Shown: positions 15,709 through 24,967, counted from the stretch's first letter. The stretch: 64,000 nucleotides of DNA from Arthrobacter sp. ISL-5 (GCF_018613835.1 NZ_JAGGPM010000025.1:62001-126000); one strand, 5' to 3'. Program-made: numbers and translations. Notes: a model not told the origin generated them from the letters alone.

Positions 15709-16587
15709 CTAGCTTTCGGCCAGAACACCGGCTTCCCTGGTGTCCCGGGGGCCGGCGGGCACGTGGGCGAGGATCTCGGCGAGCTCCGCGAGCCGGTGCG
15801 CGCGGGCTGATTCGGCGGGTGTGAACGGTTCGCCGGGGCGGTAGAAGGTGATGGGTCCGTGCCAGGCGGTGGGGATCTTGAGGAGGGTCCCGGCGTCGTT
15901 CGTTTCGGCCGTCTGGCGGGCGGTTTCACTGTCCTCCGGCAGGATCCGCGCGGACAGCAGTTCCGCGACGGCGAGCGGAAGTTCCTGCGGGCTCGCGGCG
16001 ATCCGTGCCGCCAGGCTCAGGGCCTTCGTCTGCCCGTCGGCCACTGCCAGGGCCGTGGTGGGCCATGCCTGCGGCTGCCTGCCGCCGCCGTCTTCCAGCG
16101 CCTCCACCAGCTGCCGCTCGGTCACCTTGCCTGGCGTGGACAGCACGAATTCATCCATGACACCGCCCCGGACCGGATGGACGTGGATGCTGAGGATGTT
16201 GGTGTCCAGCAGGGCCAGCGACCGGGTGATTTTCTTCAGCGAACCCGGCTGGTCGCGCAGCACGGTCCTGGCCCGCCACAGGGCGGGGGCCGCACCGAGC
16301 CGCCGGCGGTGCCGCAGCGCGGGCGCGTGGAGCCAGCGCCGCAGGATCCGCGCCGCGGACGGCTCGGCCACCCAGATGACCAGGACCGTGGCGGTGAGCG
16401 TGAGCACCAGGACCTTGGCCAGGTACGGCAGGTGCGTCTGGACCACGAGGGCGTGCACCAGCAGTTCGATGGGGAGCATGACGGCGACATTGGCCACCGT
16501 GAGGCGGGTCTTGGGAGGCTCGGGCATCTGGCCGCAGACCTCGCAGCTTAATTCAGCCGTGGCAGGCGTGGGTGCTTGAGGCTTCAT
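15709..16587 (-). CDS. Membrane protein with ACT-like domain
   Basis: 292 aa, no exact function known. A short N-terminus holds one CEVCG pair (C15, C18), then two transmembrane helices (about 31-50 and 57-73), an Arg-rich linker and an ACT-like domain at about 105-165 (RTVLRDQPGSLKKITRSLALL, then NILSIHVHPV). The C-terminal third (TAWHGPITFYRPGEPFTPAESARAHRL, split here for clarity at the PGEP turn) resembles a small acetyltransferase-like tail. ACT domains bind amino acids, so ligand sensing is possible. Single gene, ending at the hairpin 15647-15690. Confidence 0.65.
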   Translation of the reverse strand: MKPQAPTPATAELSCEVCGQMPEPPKTRLTVANVAVMLPIELLVHALVVQTHLPYLAKVLVLTLTATVLVIWVAEPSAARILRRWLHAPALRHRRRLGAAPALWRARTVLRDQPGSLKKITRSLALLDTNILSIHVHPVRGGVMDEFVLSTPGKVTERQLVEALEDGGGRQPQAWPTTALAVADGQTKALSLAARIAASPQELPLAVAELLSARILPEDSETARQTAETNDAGTLLKIPTAWHGPITFYRPGEPFTPAESARAHRLAELAEILAHVPAGPRDTREAGVLAES

Positions 16588-16787
16588 GATGCCAGCCTGC
16601 CGGGCAGCTGTTACGGGCGCGTTGCCCCCGCGTTCCGATCGCGGGAAGATTTCCGGGCCGGGACCTGACGCCTGATTTCCGGCGCTATGGCCAGCTCCAC
16701 ACTGCGGTACCTACACTGAAAAGACCAGCGTGCGGAGCTCCGTACAACGGCCAGCTCGCACGGAAAGAGTCGATTCCGGAGAGCATC

Positions 16788-17744
16788 ATGCATCTCAGCT
16801 TAGTTTCAGGAAAAACACGCCGCCATGCGGCCGCAGGGTTAGTTGCCCTCGCCGCCCTCCTGATCCCGGCACCCGTCGCATCGGCCGGGCAGGCACAGTC
16901 CGAAGACGAATCCAAAGTCATCCTGCTGGACGGAGCAAAGGGTGCCGAGGGCATCGCCGCCGGCGAAGGCAGCACCTTCTTCGCGGGCGATCTGGTCACG
17001 GGGGACATTTACCGTGGCGATATCCACAAAGACACGGCCAAGAAGTTCATCGACGCTCCCGACGGCCGCGTGGCCGTTGGCCTTAAGGCCGATACCCGCA
17101 ACGACCTGCTGTTCGTGGCCGGCGGCCCCACCGGCCAGGCCTACGTCTATGACACGGACACCAAGAAGACGGTCAAGACCTACCAGCTGACGGACAAGGC
17201 CGCGTTCATCAACGACGTCGCACTGACCGAGGACGGCGCCTGGTTCACCAACTCCCAGCAGGGCGAGCTGTACTTTCTCCCGGTGGACGACGACGGCGAC
17301 CTCGGCGACGTACGCACGCTGGCGCTCAAGGGCCCGGCTGCCGACCTCTCCGGCGCCTTCAACCTCAACGGCATCGCCTATTCCCCTGACGCTCGCAGGC
17401 TCGTGGTGGCCCACTCCGCCAACCAGGCCCTGTACACGGTCAGCCCGCGGACCGGGGCAAGCACGAAGATCGACGGCATCACCGTGCCCAACGGCGACGG
17501 TCTCGTGGTGAAGGACGACATCGTGTGGGTGGTGCAGAACTTCATCAACCAGGTGAGCCGCATCCGCGTCAACTTCCACGAGTCGACCGGGAGCGTGAGG
17601 GAGGTCATCACCAGCCCGCACTTCAACATTCCGACGACGGCCGCCCTCTTCCATGACTCCCTTGCCGTGGTGAACGCGAAATTCGGCGTCGCGAATGCCA
17701 CCACCTTCGAAGCGGTTGTGGTGGATGCCCACCCGCACCACTGA
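16788..17744 (+). CDS. Secreted SMP-30/gluconolactonase-like beta-propeller protein
   Basis: 318 aa. Residues 1-33 are a Sec-type signal (basic start, hydrophobic LVALAALLIP, cleavage near VASA). The mature part is a series of propeller blades: KGAEGIAAGEGSTFFAGDLV, then INDVALTEDGAWFTNSQQGE, NLNGIAYSPDARRLVVAHSA and GLVVKDDIVWVVQNFINQVS, the last two resembling the metal-site strands of SMP-30/NHL-type propellers. ATG 16788 follows GGAGAG. Probably a secreted binding or lactonase-like protein; enzymatic activity cannot be read. Confidence 0.7.
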   Translation: MHLSLVSGKTRRHAAAGLVALAALLIPAPVASAGQAQSEDESKVILLDGAKGAEGIAAGEGSTFFAGDLVTGDIYRGDIHKDTAKKFIDAPDGRVAVGLKADTRNDLLFVAGGPTGQAYVYDTDTKKTVKTYQLTDKAAFINDVALTEDGAWFTNSQQGELYFLPVDDDGDLGDVRTLALKGPAADLSGAFNLNGIAYSPDARRLVVAHSANQALYTVSPRTGASTKIDGITVPNGDGLVVKDDIVWVVQNFINQVSRIRVNFHESTGSVREVITSPHFNIPTTAALFHDSLAVVNAKFGVANATTFEAVVVDAHPHH

Positions 17745-17763
17745 CCGGAGACCCACCTAACAG

Positions 17764-17780
17764 CCCTCTTCTGCAGAGGG
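17764..17780 (+). terminator. Small hairpin after beta-propeller gene
   Basis: CCCTCT-TCTGC-AGAGGG, a 6-bp stem with 5-base loop, 19 bases after the stop. Weak, no T-run; a possible terminator only. Confidence 0.3.
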
Positions 17781-17865
17781 GAGAACCCGCCAACGTAAGC
17801 TGTTAAGCGCACGCCAGCGCCGCCGTCGTCAGTTCCATACTGCCAACGAAAGGCGCGAATCCACC

Positions 17866-18915
17866 GTGAAGCTGCTGGCCGAGATGTTCACCATTGCCCC
17901 GGCAAACAAGGATCATCATGTCGCCATCCGCTGCGCAATCGGAGTCTTCGTCCCGCTGATCACCCTGGTGCTGCTGGACCGCTTGGATCTGGCAATTTTC
18001 GCGTCATTCGGCGCCTTCACGGGAATCTACGGCCGCGGTGAAATGCACCGGAAGCGGCTCTTCATCCAGGTGCGCGCCGGCTCGCTCATGCTGGTGGTAA
18101 TGCTGCTGGCAAGCCTCTTCGCCCGTACGGTCCAGGCCAGCGGCCTCTCGGGCCCGGCGAGCTCCTGGCTCCTGGTGCTTGCTACCACGATGGTTGCCGG
18201 GGCGTGTTCGCTGGTCATTGCGCGGTGGCGGCACCGCCCGGCGGGCTCGCTGTTCCACATCTTCGCCTTTGCCGCGATCGCTTCGATCCCGAACCAGCCG
18301 CCCCTCTGGCAGTGCATGCTGGCGGCCGTCCTGACCACCGCATTCTGCCTGTTGGTGGGGCTGTCCTCGCGCGTGCTCCGGAGCCGCCGGACGCCGTGGG
18401 AGATGCCGGCGCCGGCGAGGCTCACCGCGAAGGAGAAGCAGGCCGCCCGGCTGGAAGCCGTGGGCTACATCGCGGCGGCCGGCCTGGCCGGGACGCTGGC
18501 AACCCTTGCCGGCCAGTGGCTCGGCTTCGGGCACAACTACTGGGCGATGGTGGCCGCGGTGGTGCCGCTGGTTGGCCGCTCCACGCGGCACCGAATCAGC
18601 CGCGGCGTCCAGAGAATCATCGGCACGGTTCTGGGCCTGGTGCTGCTCGCAGGGATCCTCGCGCTCAACCCGGCGCCCTGGCAGATGGTGCTGGTGATGG
18701 CTCTCTGCCAGTTCGGTGCCGAGTTGTACATCGCCCGCAACTACGTCGTTGCGCAGGTCTTCGTGACGCCGCTGGCGCTTGTTTCCACGCTGCTGGTCGC
18801 ACCCGCCGCGCCCGGCATGCTGCTGCGCGACCGGATCGTGGAAACCGTGATCGGCGCCGCCGTGGGCATTGCCGTGGTGCTCGCACCGTCTGCCTGGGCG
18901 CGGCTCCGGCGCTAG
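17866..18915 (+). CDS. FUSC-family membrane transporter (aromatic acid exporter-like)
   Basis: 349-aa integral membrane protein. Two sets of hydrophobic helices frame a central cytosolic segment (about 165-195, basic and Arg-rich). The N-terminal RCAIGVFVPLITLVLLDRLD, GAFTGIYGRGEMHRKRL and the C-terminal HNYWAMVAAVVPLVGRSTRH, RGVQRIIGTVLGLVLL are hallmarks of the FUSC/AaeB-like family, in which some members export hydroxybenzoates. GTG 17866 is the first start in frame; the ribosome site is weak. Being near the 4-hydroxybenzoate genes, a role in aromatic acid efflux is possible but unproven. Confidence 0.7.
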   Translation: MKLLAEMFTIAPANKDHHVAIRCAIGVFVPLITLVLLDRLDLAIFASFGAFTGIYGRGEMHRKRLFIQVRAGSLMLVVMLLASLFARTVQASGLSGPASSWLLVLATTMVAGACSLVIARWRHRPAGSLFHIFAFAAIASIPNQPPLWQCMLAAVLTTAFCLLVGLSSRVLRSRRTPWEMPAPARLTAKEKQAARLEAVGYIAAAGLAGTLATLAGQWLGFGHNYWAMVAAVVPLVGRSTRHRISRGVQRIIGTVLGLVLLAGILALNPAPWQMVLVMALCQFGAELYIARNYVVAQVFVTPLALVSTLLVAPAAPGMLLRDRIVETVIGAAVGIAVVLAPSAWARLRR

Positions 18916-18935
18916 CCCATCGTTAGGCCCGCGCG

Positions 18936-18990
18936 CCCGCATGACCGGCCTTGCCCGGGGCCGGTTATGCGGGGGAGGGCCGGTTCAGCG
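18936..18990. repeat. GC-rich palindromic repeat, site A
   Basis: CCCGCATGACCGGCC (18936-18950) faces GGCCGGTTATGCGGG (18959-18973) over an 8-base loop, a 15-bp stem with one G-T pair, followed by a further inverted unit ending GCCGGTTCAGCGG. Lies between two convergent genes and may stop both transcripts. Related units recur at four other intergenic sites in the window. Confidence 0.75.
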
Positions 18991-18991
18991 G

Positions 18992-20353
18992 TTAGGAACG
19001 CCCGACGTCGGACGGCTGGCCGGATGCCGGCGCGATCGCGTGGGGGACGGTCACCAAGGCCAGCACTGCCAGAAGGGCGGCGGCGGCAAAGACGTAGAAG
19101 CCCCACGGGTAGGCGATGCCGGCGGCCACGAGCGTCCCCGTAACGGCCGGTCCCATGATGGCGCCGAGGCGCCCCACGCCCGCCGCAAAGCCGAGGGCGG
19201 TGCCGCGGAGCCGGGCCGGGAAGAGCTGGCTGACCCAGGCGTAGACGAGCACCTGCGAGCTGAAGACGAAGACGCCGGTCACGAACACGGCGGCATTGAG
19301 CAGGAATTCGCTCTGGATCTTGATGCTGAGGACAGCCAGGAAGAGCGCGGACAGGCCGAACCAGAGGAGCACGATTTTCTTGGTGCCGTGCTTGTCTGCC
19401 AGGATGCCGGCCACGATCAGACCCACCACGGCGCCCACGTTGAGCACCAGCAGCAGCACCAGGCCCGTGCTGACGGTGTACCCGGCGGAGGACATGAGCT
19501 GCGGCAGCCAGGTGTTCAGGCCGTACACCAACAGGAGCCCCATGAATGATGCCACCGCTATTCCCAGGGCCACCAGCGGATACGGCTTGCGCGTGAGGTC
19601 TCGGAAGCTGGCCCGCTCGCCGGCTTGGTCGGCAGCCAACATCGATGCCGGCGCAGCTTCGGGTTCTGCCGACGGCACGGCGATGGGGCGGTGTGCCCGG
19701 GCGGCCACGGCGCGGTGGGCTTCTGCAGTTTCACCTTCGGCGCCCTTGATTCCGGCACCGTGCTCGGCATGGACGGGCGGCAGGGTCTCCGGCAGCCGGA
19801 ACCACAGGAACGGCACCAGCGCGAAGCCGGCGAGTCCTCCCACCACGAACATGATGCGCCAGTCCGGCACCACCAGGATGGCAAGGAACGCCGTGGCCAC
19901 GGCGCCGACGTGGTAGCCGGTCATGGTCCTGGTGGTGGACTTCCCTGCCGTGCCGGCGGGGGCATAATCGTTCATGTAGGCCAGGGCTGCGGGCAGGCAG
20001 GCGCCGAGTCCCACGCCTGCGAGGAGCCGGAAGATGCCGAACATGGCAACGTTGGGCGCAAACGCCACGGCGATGGTGAAGAGGGAGAACCAGGCCACGC
20101 AGGCAACAAGCAGCCGGCGGCGTCCGAAGCGGTCCGAGAGCGGCGCGATGAAGAGTGCTCCGATGCCCACGCCCACCAGGGAGATGGTGGCCGCATACGT
20201 CGCGCCCACAGCGTCGAAGCCAAGGTCCTGGGTCTTGATCAGGGTGGGAATGACGGTGCCCAGCACCACCAGATCGAATCCGTCCAGCACCATGGCCAGC
20301 CAGCACAGCCATACGGGCCACTGGGAACGGCGGGCAACTGAGAGCGTTGACAT
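18992..20353 (-). CDS. pcaK: MFS aromatic acid:H+ symporter (4-hydroxybenzoate transporter type)
   Basis: 453-aa twelve-helix transporter of the AAHS family. WLAMVLDGFDLVVLGTVIPT in helix 1 (the DGFD aspartate is typical of PcaK/BenK), IAPLSDRFGRRRLL in loop 2-3, and a long central loop with charged residues. ATG 20353 follows GAGGTT; the frame stays open upstream but crosses the divergent regulator. Divergently placed to the IclR gene and pobA, which points to 4-hydroxybenzoate or protocatechuate uptake. The symbol is by similarity and context. Confidence 0.77.
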   Translation of the reverse strand: MSTLSVARRSQWPVWLCWLAMVLDGFDLVVLGTVIPTLIKTQDLGFDAVGATYAATISLVGVGIGALFIAPLSDRFGRRRLLVACVAWFSLFTIAVAFAPNVAMFGIFRLLAGVGLGACLPAALAYMNDYAPAGTAGKSTTRTMTGYHVGAVATAFLAILVVPDWRIMFVVGGLAGFALVPFLWFRLPETLPPVHAEHGAGIKGAEGETAEAHRAVAARAHRPIAVPSAEPEAAPASMLAADQAGERASFRDLTRKPYPLVALGIAVASFMGLLLVYGLNTWLPQLMSSAGYTVSTGLVLLLVLNVGAVVGLIVAGILADKHGTKKIVLLWFGLSALFLAVLSIKIQSEFLLNAAVFVTGVFVFSSQVLVYAWVSQLFPARLRGTALGFAAGVGRLGAIMGPAVTGTLVAAGIAYPWGFYVFAAAALLAVLALVTVPHAIAPASGQPSDVGRS

Positions 20354-20492
20354 GGGAACCTCATTGTTCGGGTTTGGGGAACTGTTCATGGATGGCGGCC
20401 GGGCGGACAGCGGGGACGTTCGACATGAGAGTTGTATCACTCGCGGGTGTAATCTGGGAACAACAAAAACCATTGAACGGAAGCGGGGCATC

Positions 20493-21272
20493 GTGGCCAA
20501 CTCAGCCTCCGGCGACTCCGTGGTGGACAGGGTGGTGCGCGTCATTGCGGCCTTCCCGGAGGGGGTCAGCGTCCTGCAGCTTTCGGAGTTGGCGGACCGT
20601 GCAGGGCTGCCCCTGACCACAGCCCACCGGCTGGTCCGGCAGTTGGCACACCACGGCCTCCTCGAAGCCGGCGCCGGAGGTTCCGTACGGCTGGGGCTGC
20701 GCCTGTGGGAGCTGGTCAACCGGAATTCACCGACCCTCGCCCTGCGCCAGGCGGCGATGCCGTTCATGGAGGACATTCAGCACGTGCTCAACCAGAACGT
20801 GAACCTGGCGGTGCTGGACGGCTGGGAAGCGCTCTTCGTGGAACGGCTCTCCCGCCGCGGTTCGGTAGCGAACCGGGCGCAGATCGCCGGCCGCATGGCC
20901 GTGCACGTGTCGTCGGCCGGGCTGGCCTTGATGTCCCACCAGCCGCGGTCCGTCCAGGCCGAATACCTGGAACAGTTCGCCGATCCCGCCGGAAAAGTGA
21001 CGCCGGAGGACCTGCGGGCACTTCTGGGCGAAGCAGCCCGCCAGGGTTATGCGCAGCTGGCAGGCGTGATTGATCCGGATACGTGGGGGATTGCGGTTCC
21101 CGTGCTGAATGGCCAGAAGCGGGCGGTTGCTGCCCTCGGCGTCGTCGTACCCCTGCGGGAAATGCGGATGCAGGCGCTGGTTCCGGCGTTGCAGACCGCG
21201 GCCCGGGGGATCGGGCGAAGGCTCGCGGAGTCGGCCACCAGCCCCGATTTCCGTTCAATGGAATCCTTGTAA
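20493..21272 (+). CDS. IclR-family regulator of the pobA region
   Basis: 259-aa regulator. Winged helix at about 5-70 (VVDRVVRVIAAFPEGVSVLQ, LADRAGLPLTTAHRLVRQL) and an IclR ligand domain (VNLAVLDGWEALFVERL, HVSSAGLALMSHQP, IAVPVLNGQKRAVAALGVVV). GTG 20493 is chosen for the GGAAGCGGGG site just upstream and the normal N-terminus. It lies 94 bases before pobA and faces the transporter across 139 bases, so it likely controls both. Functionally PobR-like, although PobR proteins of other families exist. Confidence 0.8.
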   Translation: MANSASGDSVVDRVVRVIAAFPEGVSVLQLSELADRAGLPLTTAHRLVRQLAHHGLLEAGAGGSVRLGLRLWELVNRNSPTLALRQAAMPFMEDIQHVLNQNVNLAVLDGWEALFVERLSRRGSVANRAQIAGRMAVHVSSAGLALMSHQPRSVQAEYLEQFADPAGKVTPEDLRALLGEAARQGYAQLAGVIDPDTWGIAVPVLNGQKRAVAALGVVVPLREMRMQALVPALQTAARGIGRRLAESATSPDFRSMESL

Positions 21273-21366
21273 CGCCGGACACACAGCCCGGCGCACACTG
21301 TTAGCCAGAACCAACTTCCGGCCCCAGTTTCCAAGCCGAGGGCCCCGCGACGAAGCGAGGAACATC

Positions 21367-22551
21367 ATGGCAGCACGCAAGATCATCACCACCCAGGTAG
21401 CCATTATGGGCGCCGGCCCCGCCGGACTCATGCTCTCCCATCTGCTGGCCAAAGCCGGCGTCGAGTCCACAGTGATCGAAATCCGAAGCCGCCAGGAGAT
21501 CTCCGAGACAGTCCGTGCGGGCATCCTGGAACACGGAACCGTCAACATGCTGGTGGACAGCGGTGTTTCCGACCGCGTTCTGCGCGAGGGCGACCGGCAC
21601 GACGGCATCGAACTCCGGTTCAACGGCGAAAGCCACCGCATCGACTTCAAGGACCTTGTGGGGGAGTCGGTCTGGCTGTATCCGCAGACTGACGTCTTCA
21701 TGGACCTCGCGGCACGCCGCGAGGCCGACGGCGGCGACGTCCGCTACAGCGTCACGGACACCACGGTGCACGACATCGAGGGCAAGCCCAAAGTCTGGTT
21801 CACGGACGCCGACGGCACGGAGTACGAGCTGCAGGCCGACTTCATCGCCGGTGCCGACGGCTCCCGTAGCCATTGCCGCTTCCAGATCCCCGAAGCGCAC
21901 CGCAAGTGGTACTTCCACGAGTACCCGTTCGCCTGGTTCGGCATTCTTGCCGAGGCTCCGCGCAGCTCGGACGAGCTGATCTACGCCAACTCGGCAAACG
22001 GCTTCGCCCTGATCAGCCAGCGCACCGAAACCGTGCAGCGGATGTACTTCCAGTGCGACCCGAACGAGGACGTGAACAACTGGAGCGAGGAACGGATCTG
22101 GGACGCCTTCCGCAGCCGCGTCAACGGCAACGGCTTCGAACTGAAGGAGGGCCCGGTCATCGACAAGATGGTGCTGAAGTTCCGCAGTTTCGTGCACACG
22201 CCCATGCGCCACGGCAAACTGTTCCTGGCCGGGGACGCCGCCCACACCGTCCCGCCCACGGGCGCCAAGGGCCTGAACCTCGCGATCCACGACGTCAAGG
22301 TGCTGTTCGAGGGCCTGGACAGCTTTTACAAGTCGGGCTCCACCGCGCTCCTCGATTCGTACAGCGACCGTGCCCTGGACCGGGTCTGGAAGGCCCAGCA
22401 GTTCTCCTACTGGATGACGTCCATGCTGCATACCCCGGTGGATGCCGATGATTTCTCCCGGGCCCGGCAGCTCGGCGAACTTAACTCCGTGGTCTCATCA
22501 CGCCACGGCAGGGCCTATCTGGCCGAGGCCTACACCGGCTGGCCGTCCTAG
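21367..22551 (+). CDS. pobA: 4-hydroxybenzoate 3-monooxygenase
   Basis: Flavoprotein (394 aa) that hydroxylates 4-hydroxybenzoate to protocatechuate with NAD(P)H and oxygen. FAD site GAGPAGLMLSHLLAKAG (15-31), the RAGILEHGTV segment, FIAGADGSRSHCR (the DG motif), and GKLFLAGDAAHTVPPTGAKG near the C-terminus are all PobA signatures. ATG 21367 follows GCGAGGAA. Feeds protocatechuate to the beta-ketoadipate pathway whose last genes open the window. Cofactor preference (NADH or NADPH) is not readable. Confidence 0.95.
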   Translation: MAARKIITTQVAIMGAGPAGLMLSHLLAKAGVESTVIEIRSRQEISETVRAGILEHGTVNMLVDSGVSDRVLREGDRHDGIELRFNGESHRIDFKDLVGESVWLYPQTDVFMDLAARREADGGDVRYSVTDTTVHDIEGKPKVWFTDADGTEYELQADFIAGADGSRSHCRFQIPEAHRKWYFHEYPFAWFGILAEAPRSSDELIYANSANGFALISQRTETVQRMYFQCDPNEDVNNWSEERIWDAFRSRVNGNGFELKEGPVIDKMVLKFRSFVHTPMRHGKLFLAGDAAHTVPPTGAKGLNLAIHDVKVLFEGLDSFYKSGSTALLDSYSDRALDRVWKAQQFSYWMTSMLHTPVDADDFSRARQLGELNSVVSSRHGRAYLAEAYTGWPS

Positions 22552-22557
22552 CTCTCG

Positions 22558-22652
22558 CCCGCACTCGCCCGCATAACCGGCCCGACCCCGCATGACCGGC
22601 CCCGCCCCACTCAACCGGCCCGGACCAAGGCCGGCCAAGCGGGGGAGGGCCG
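22558..22652. repeat. GC-rich palindromic repeat, site B
   Basis: Several units in a row: CGCATAACCGGCCC, CGCATGACCGGCCC, CTCAACCGGCCC, then the inverted GGCCGGCCAAGCGGGG. Contains the hairpin core CCGGCCCGGACCAAGGCCGG at 22615-22634, which is repeated exactly at site E (52677-52696). Lies between pobA and the next flavin monooxygenase gene. Confidence 0.75.
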
Positions 22653-22706
22653 CCCACGGGGAAGCCGCACAGGCCGCCGGCCGCCGCCGGGCATAACATC
22701 GGTTCC

Positions 22707-23738
22707 ATGGACGCCATAACCATCATCGGCGGCGGCATCGCCGGCCTGGCGCTCGCCGCCGGGCTCGACCCGCAGCGCTTCGACGTCACACTCCATGAGC
22801 AGCGTCCAGGCGTGCCGCCGGTGGAGACCTCGCTGGCCATGTGGCCTGAAGCGCAGGCTGCCCTGGCCGTTCTCGGCGTCCTGCCGGAGATCCGCGCAGC
22901 CGGCACCGGGCTCGGCGGCATGGCCCTGCGGGACAGCGCCGGAAATTCGTGGGCTTCGCCGGAGGTTCGCGGTGTCCTCGGCGTGTCCCGGGCCGATCTG
23001 CTCAGGGTCCTGGAGGCCGCCGTTCCCCCCGCTGTGCGCCGGGTGGCGGGCCGGGTGGATGAAGTGCCGGCGTCGGGCCCGCTGGCGGCAGGGCTGCTGG
23101 TGGGCGCCGACGGTGTCCACAGCGTGGTCCGCCGCGCGTTCTGGGGCGGGCGGGCTGCGGCGAAGCTGACGCCCTACCTGGCGTTGCGGGGCGTCCTCGC
23201 CGAGCCCGTTGCCGCGGATGCGGGCGGCGAATACTGGGGCCGCGGACAGCTGTTCGGCATCACGCCGGCGTCGGGCGGGAGGACCTACTGGTACGCGTCG
23301 TTCCGCTCGGATCTGGGGCCGGCCGGAATTGACGCCGCCGAGGCGCTGCAGCGGACCCGGGAACGCTTCGCCGGAAGCGCCCCCGCCATCAGGCGCGTCT
23401 TGGAGAAGGCCGCGCCGGAAACAACCCTCGCCCAGCGGATCTGGACCGTTCCGACGCTCGGCAGCTTTGTCCGGCCGGGCGCTGTGCTGATCGGCGACGC
23501 CGCGCATGGGATGACTCCCAACCTTGGGCGGGGGGCCTGCGAGGCACTCGTGGACGCCGCAACTCTGGCCGAACTCCTGGACGCGCGGCCGGTGGCGGAG
23601 GCACTCCGGGCCTACAACCGGCAGCGGGCGGTCCGGACACAGCTGCTGCGGGTTGCTTCCTCGGCCATGTCCGGCCTGGCTCTCACCGAACGCGCCCAGC
23701 CGCTCCGCGACCGCCTCCTCGGGCTGGCCGCCCGCTAA
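22707..23738 (+). CDS. FAD-dependent monooxygenase, salicylate hydroxylase-like
   Basis: 343-aa group A flavin monooxygenase. MDAITIIGGGIAGLALAAGL (FAD Rossmann), GLLVGADGVHSVVRRAF (DG motif) and GAVLIGDAAHGMTPNLGRG (GD motif) are all present in the expected order. TAACAT at 22694-22699 sits seven bases before ATG 22707 with no Shine-Dalgarno site, so the transcript is probably leaderless and independent of pobA. Substrate unknown; aromatic acid or secondary-metabolite hydroxylation is possible. Confidence 0.8.
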   Translation: MDAITIIGGGIAGLALAAGLDPQRFDVTLHEQRPGVPPVETSLAMWPEAQAALAVLGVLPEIRAAGTGLGGMALRDSAGNSWASPEVRGVLGVSRADLLRVLEAAVPPAVRRVAGRVDEVPASGPLAAGLLVGADGVHSVVRRAFWGGRAAAKLTPYLALRGVLAEPVAADAGGEYWGRGQLFGITPASGGRTYWYASFRSDLGPAGIDAAEALQRTRERFAGSAPAIRRVLEKAAPETTLAQRIWTVPTLGSFVRPGAVLIGDAAHGMTPNLGRGACEALVDAATLAELLDARPVAEALRAYNRQRAVRTQLLRVASSAMSGLALTERAQPLRDRLLGLAAR

Positions 23739-23787
23739 AGTCCGGCAGCCGCCGTCGAGCAGTCCCCGTCCGTACAGGCGGCCCTCA

Positions 23788-23846
23788 CCCGCACGAACGG
23801 CCCTGGCCGGGGCCGGTTAGGCGGGGCGGGGCCGGTCAAGCGGGGA
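23788..23846. repeat. GC-rich palindromic repeat, site C
   Basis: CCCGCACGAACGGCCC faces GGGGCCGGTTAGGCGGGG and then GGGGCCGGTCAAGCGGGG, an imperfect stem of the same family as sites A, B, D and E. Lies between the convergent monooxygenase and thioesterase genes, where it could terminate both. Confidence 0.7.
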
Positions 23847-23869
23847 AGGAGGCGGACGACGGCGGCCCG

Positions 23870-24304
23870 TCAGTCCTGCTCGAGCGTCTCCGTGAGGTGG
23901 TGGGTGGGGATGCGGTCGCGGTCGTACGTGATCTCCGTGTAGCCGTGCGGCTCCGGCTTGCCGTTGGTGCTGAGGTTTACGAACACGATCTCTTCGATGG
24001 TGAGGATGCTCCGGCGGGTGATCATGTTGCGCACCTCGGCGCGCATGGTCAGGGAGGTGCGGCCGAAGCGGGTGGCGGTCAGGCCCATCTCGATCAGGTC
24101 GCCCTGCACGGCCGAGCTGACGAAGTTGATCTCGGAGATGTACTTGGTGACAGCACGGCCGTTTCCGAGCTGGAGGATGGCGTAGATCGCGGCTTCCTCG
24201 TCGATCCACTTCAGCAGGCTTCCGCCGAACAGGGTGCCGTTGGCGTTGAGGTCCTCAGGGCGGACCCACTTGCGGGTGCGGAAGGTGATGTCCGTAGTTT
24301 CCAT
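23870..24304 (-). CDS. Acyl-CoA thioesterase, hotdog fold (YciA/BACH type)
   Basis: 144-aa single hotdog domain that hydrolyses acyl-CoA. LNANGTLFGGSLLKWIDEEA (residues 19-38) is the signature with the catalytic Asp/Asn region, followed by VTKYISEINFVSSAVQGDLI and GRTSLTMRAEV. The start ATG 24304 lies six bases after a minus-strand TAATCT (24311-24316), a leaderless pattern. Chain-length preference is not readable. Confidence 0.85.
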   Translation of the reverse strand: METTDITFRTRKWVRPEDLNANGTLFGGSLLKWIDEEAAIYAILQLGNGRAVTKYISEINFVSSAVQGDLIEMGLTATRFGRTSLTMRAEVRNMITRRSILTIEEIVFVNLSTNGKPEPHGYTEITYDRDRIPTHHLTETLEQD

Positions 24305-24362
24305 AACGCGAGATTAGCCGACGGCGGCGGTCCGATCCCGAGTGTGACGGCGCTGCGCCTTG

Positions 24363-24448
24363 CCCCGCACCGCCCTTTCCCGCACGCGCGGCCCCGCCCC
24401 GCACAAGCGGCCCGGCCCGGGGCCGGTCAAGCGGGCGAGGGCCGGTTG
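24363..24448. repeat. GC-rich palindromic repeat, site D
   Basis: CCCCGCACCGCCC, CCCGCACGCGCGGCCCC and CCCCGCACAAGCGGCCC are followed by the inverse GGGGCCGGTCAAGCGGG and GGGCCGGTTGTGGGCGG. Same family as the other sites but more decayed. Between GNAT and thioesterase genes, both leftward. Confidence 0.65.
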
Positions 24449-24463
24449 TGGGCGGAAGAGGAC

Positions 24464-24967
24464 TCAGGCCATGGCCGTGTGCGCCGCGCTATGGGAATCG
24501 ATGCTCTTGGCGTAGCAGTACGAGTGCTCAACGCCGATGTACGGGCCGAAGTTGGGCACCTGCTCGAAGCCGGAGTTCTGATAGAAGTTCCGCCCGTCTG
24601 GCTGGGCTGAGCCGGCCTCAGCCGTGACGCGGGTGATTCCCTGCGCGAACGCCTCCGCCTCGAGGGCCGCCAGAATCGAGCTGGCCACGCCCGAGCCGCG
24701 GGTGTACGGCAGAACGTACAGGCGCTTGATCTCGGCGGTGTGCGAATCGAGCAGCCGCAGCCCACCGCAGCCCACCGGCTGTCCGGAACCTTTGTCGTAC
24801 GCCACCAGGAACACCGCGGTGTCCACTTCCGACGGCTTCGGCCCCGGCTCGTGGTCAGCGCATCCGAAGCGGGCGTCGAGTTCCGCCTGCTGTGCGGCCC
24901 GCAGATCCGCACCCACGGGATTGGACCAGCTGACTTTCCTGATGTTGAGCCTGGGGTTGGTCTGCAT
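24464..24967 (-). CDS. GNAT-family N-acetyltransferase
   Basis: 167-aa acetyltransferase. AEIKRLYVLPYTRGSGVASS (motif A with the acetyl-CoA loop R-G-S-G-V-A), DTAVFLVAYDKGSGQPVGCG before it and NFYQNSGFEQVPNFGPY after it are classical GNAT elements. ATG 24967 follows GAGGCAGC; twelve extra codons upstream are possible but give no conserved sequence. Acceptor substrate unknown. Confidence 0.82.
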   Translation of the reverse strand: MQTNPRLNIRKVSWSNPVGADLRAAQQAELDARFGCADHEPGPKPSEVDTAVFLVAYDKGSGQPVGCGGLRLLDSHTAEIKRLYVLPYTRGSGVASSILAALEAEAFAQGITRVTAEAGSAQPDGRNFYQNSGFEQVPNFGPYIGVEHSYCYAKSIDSHSAAHTAMA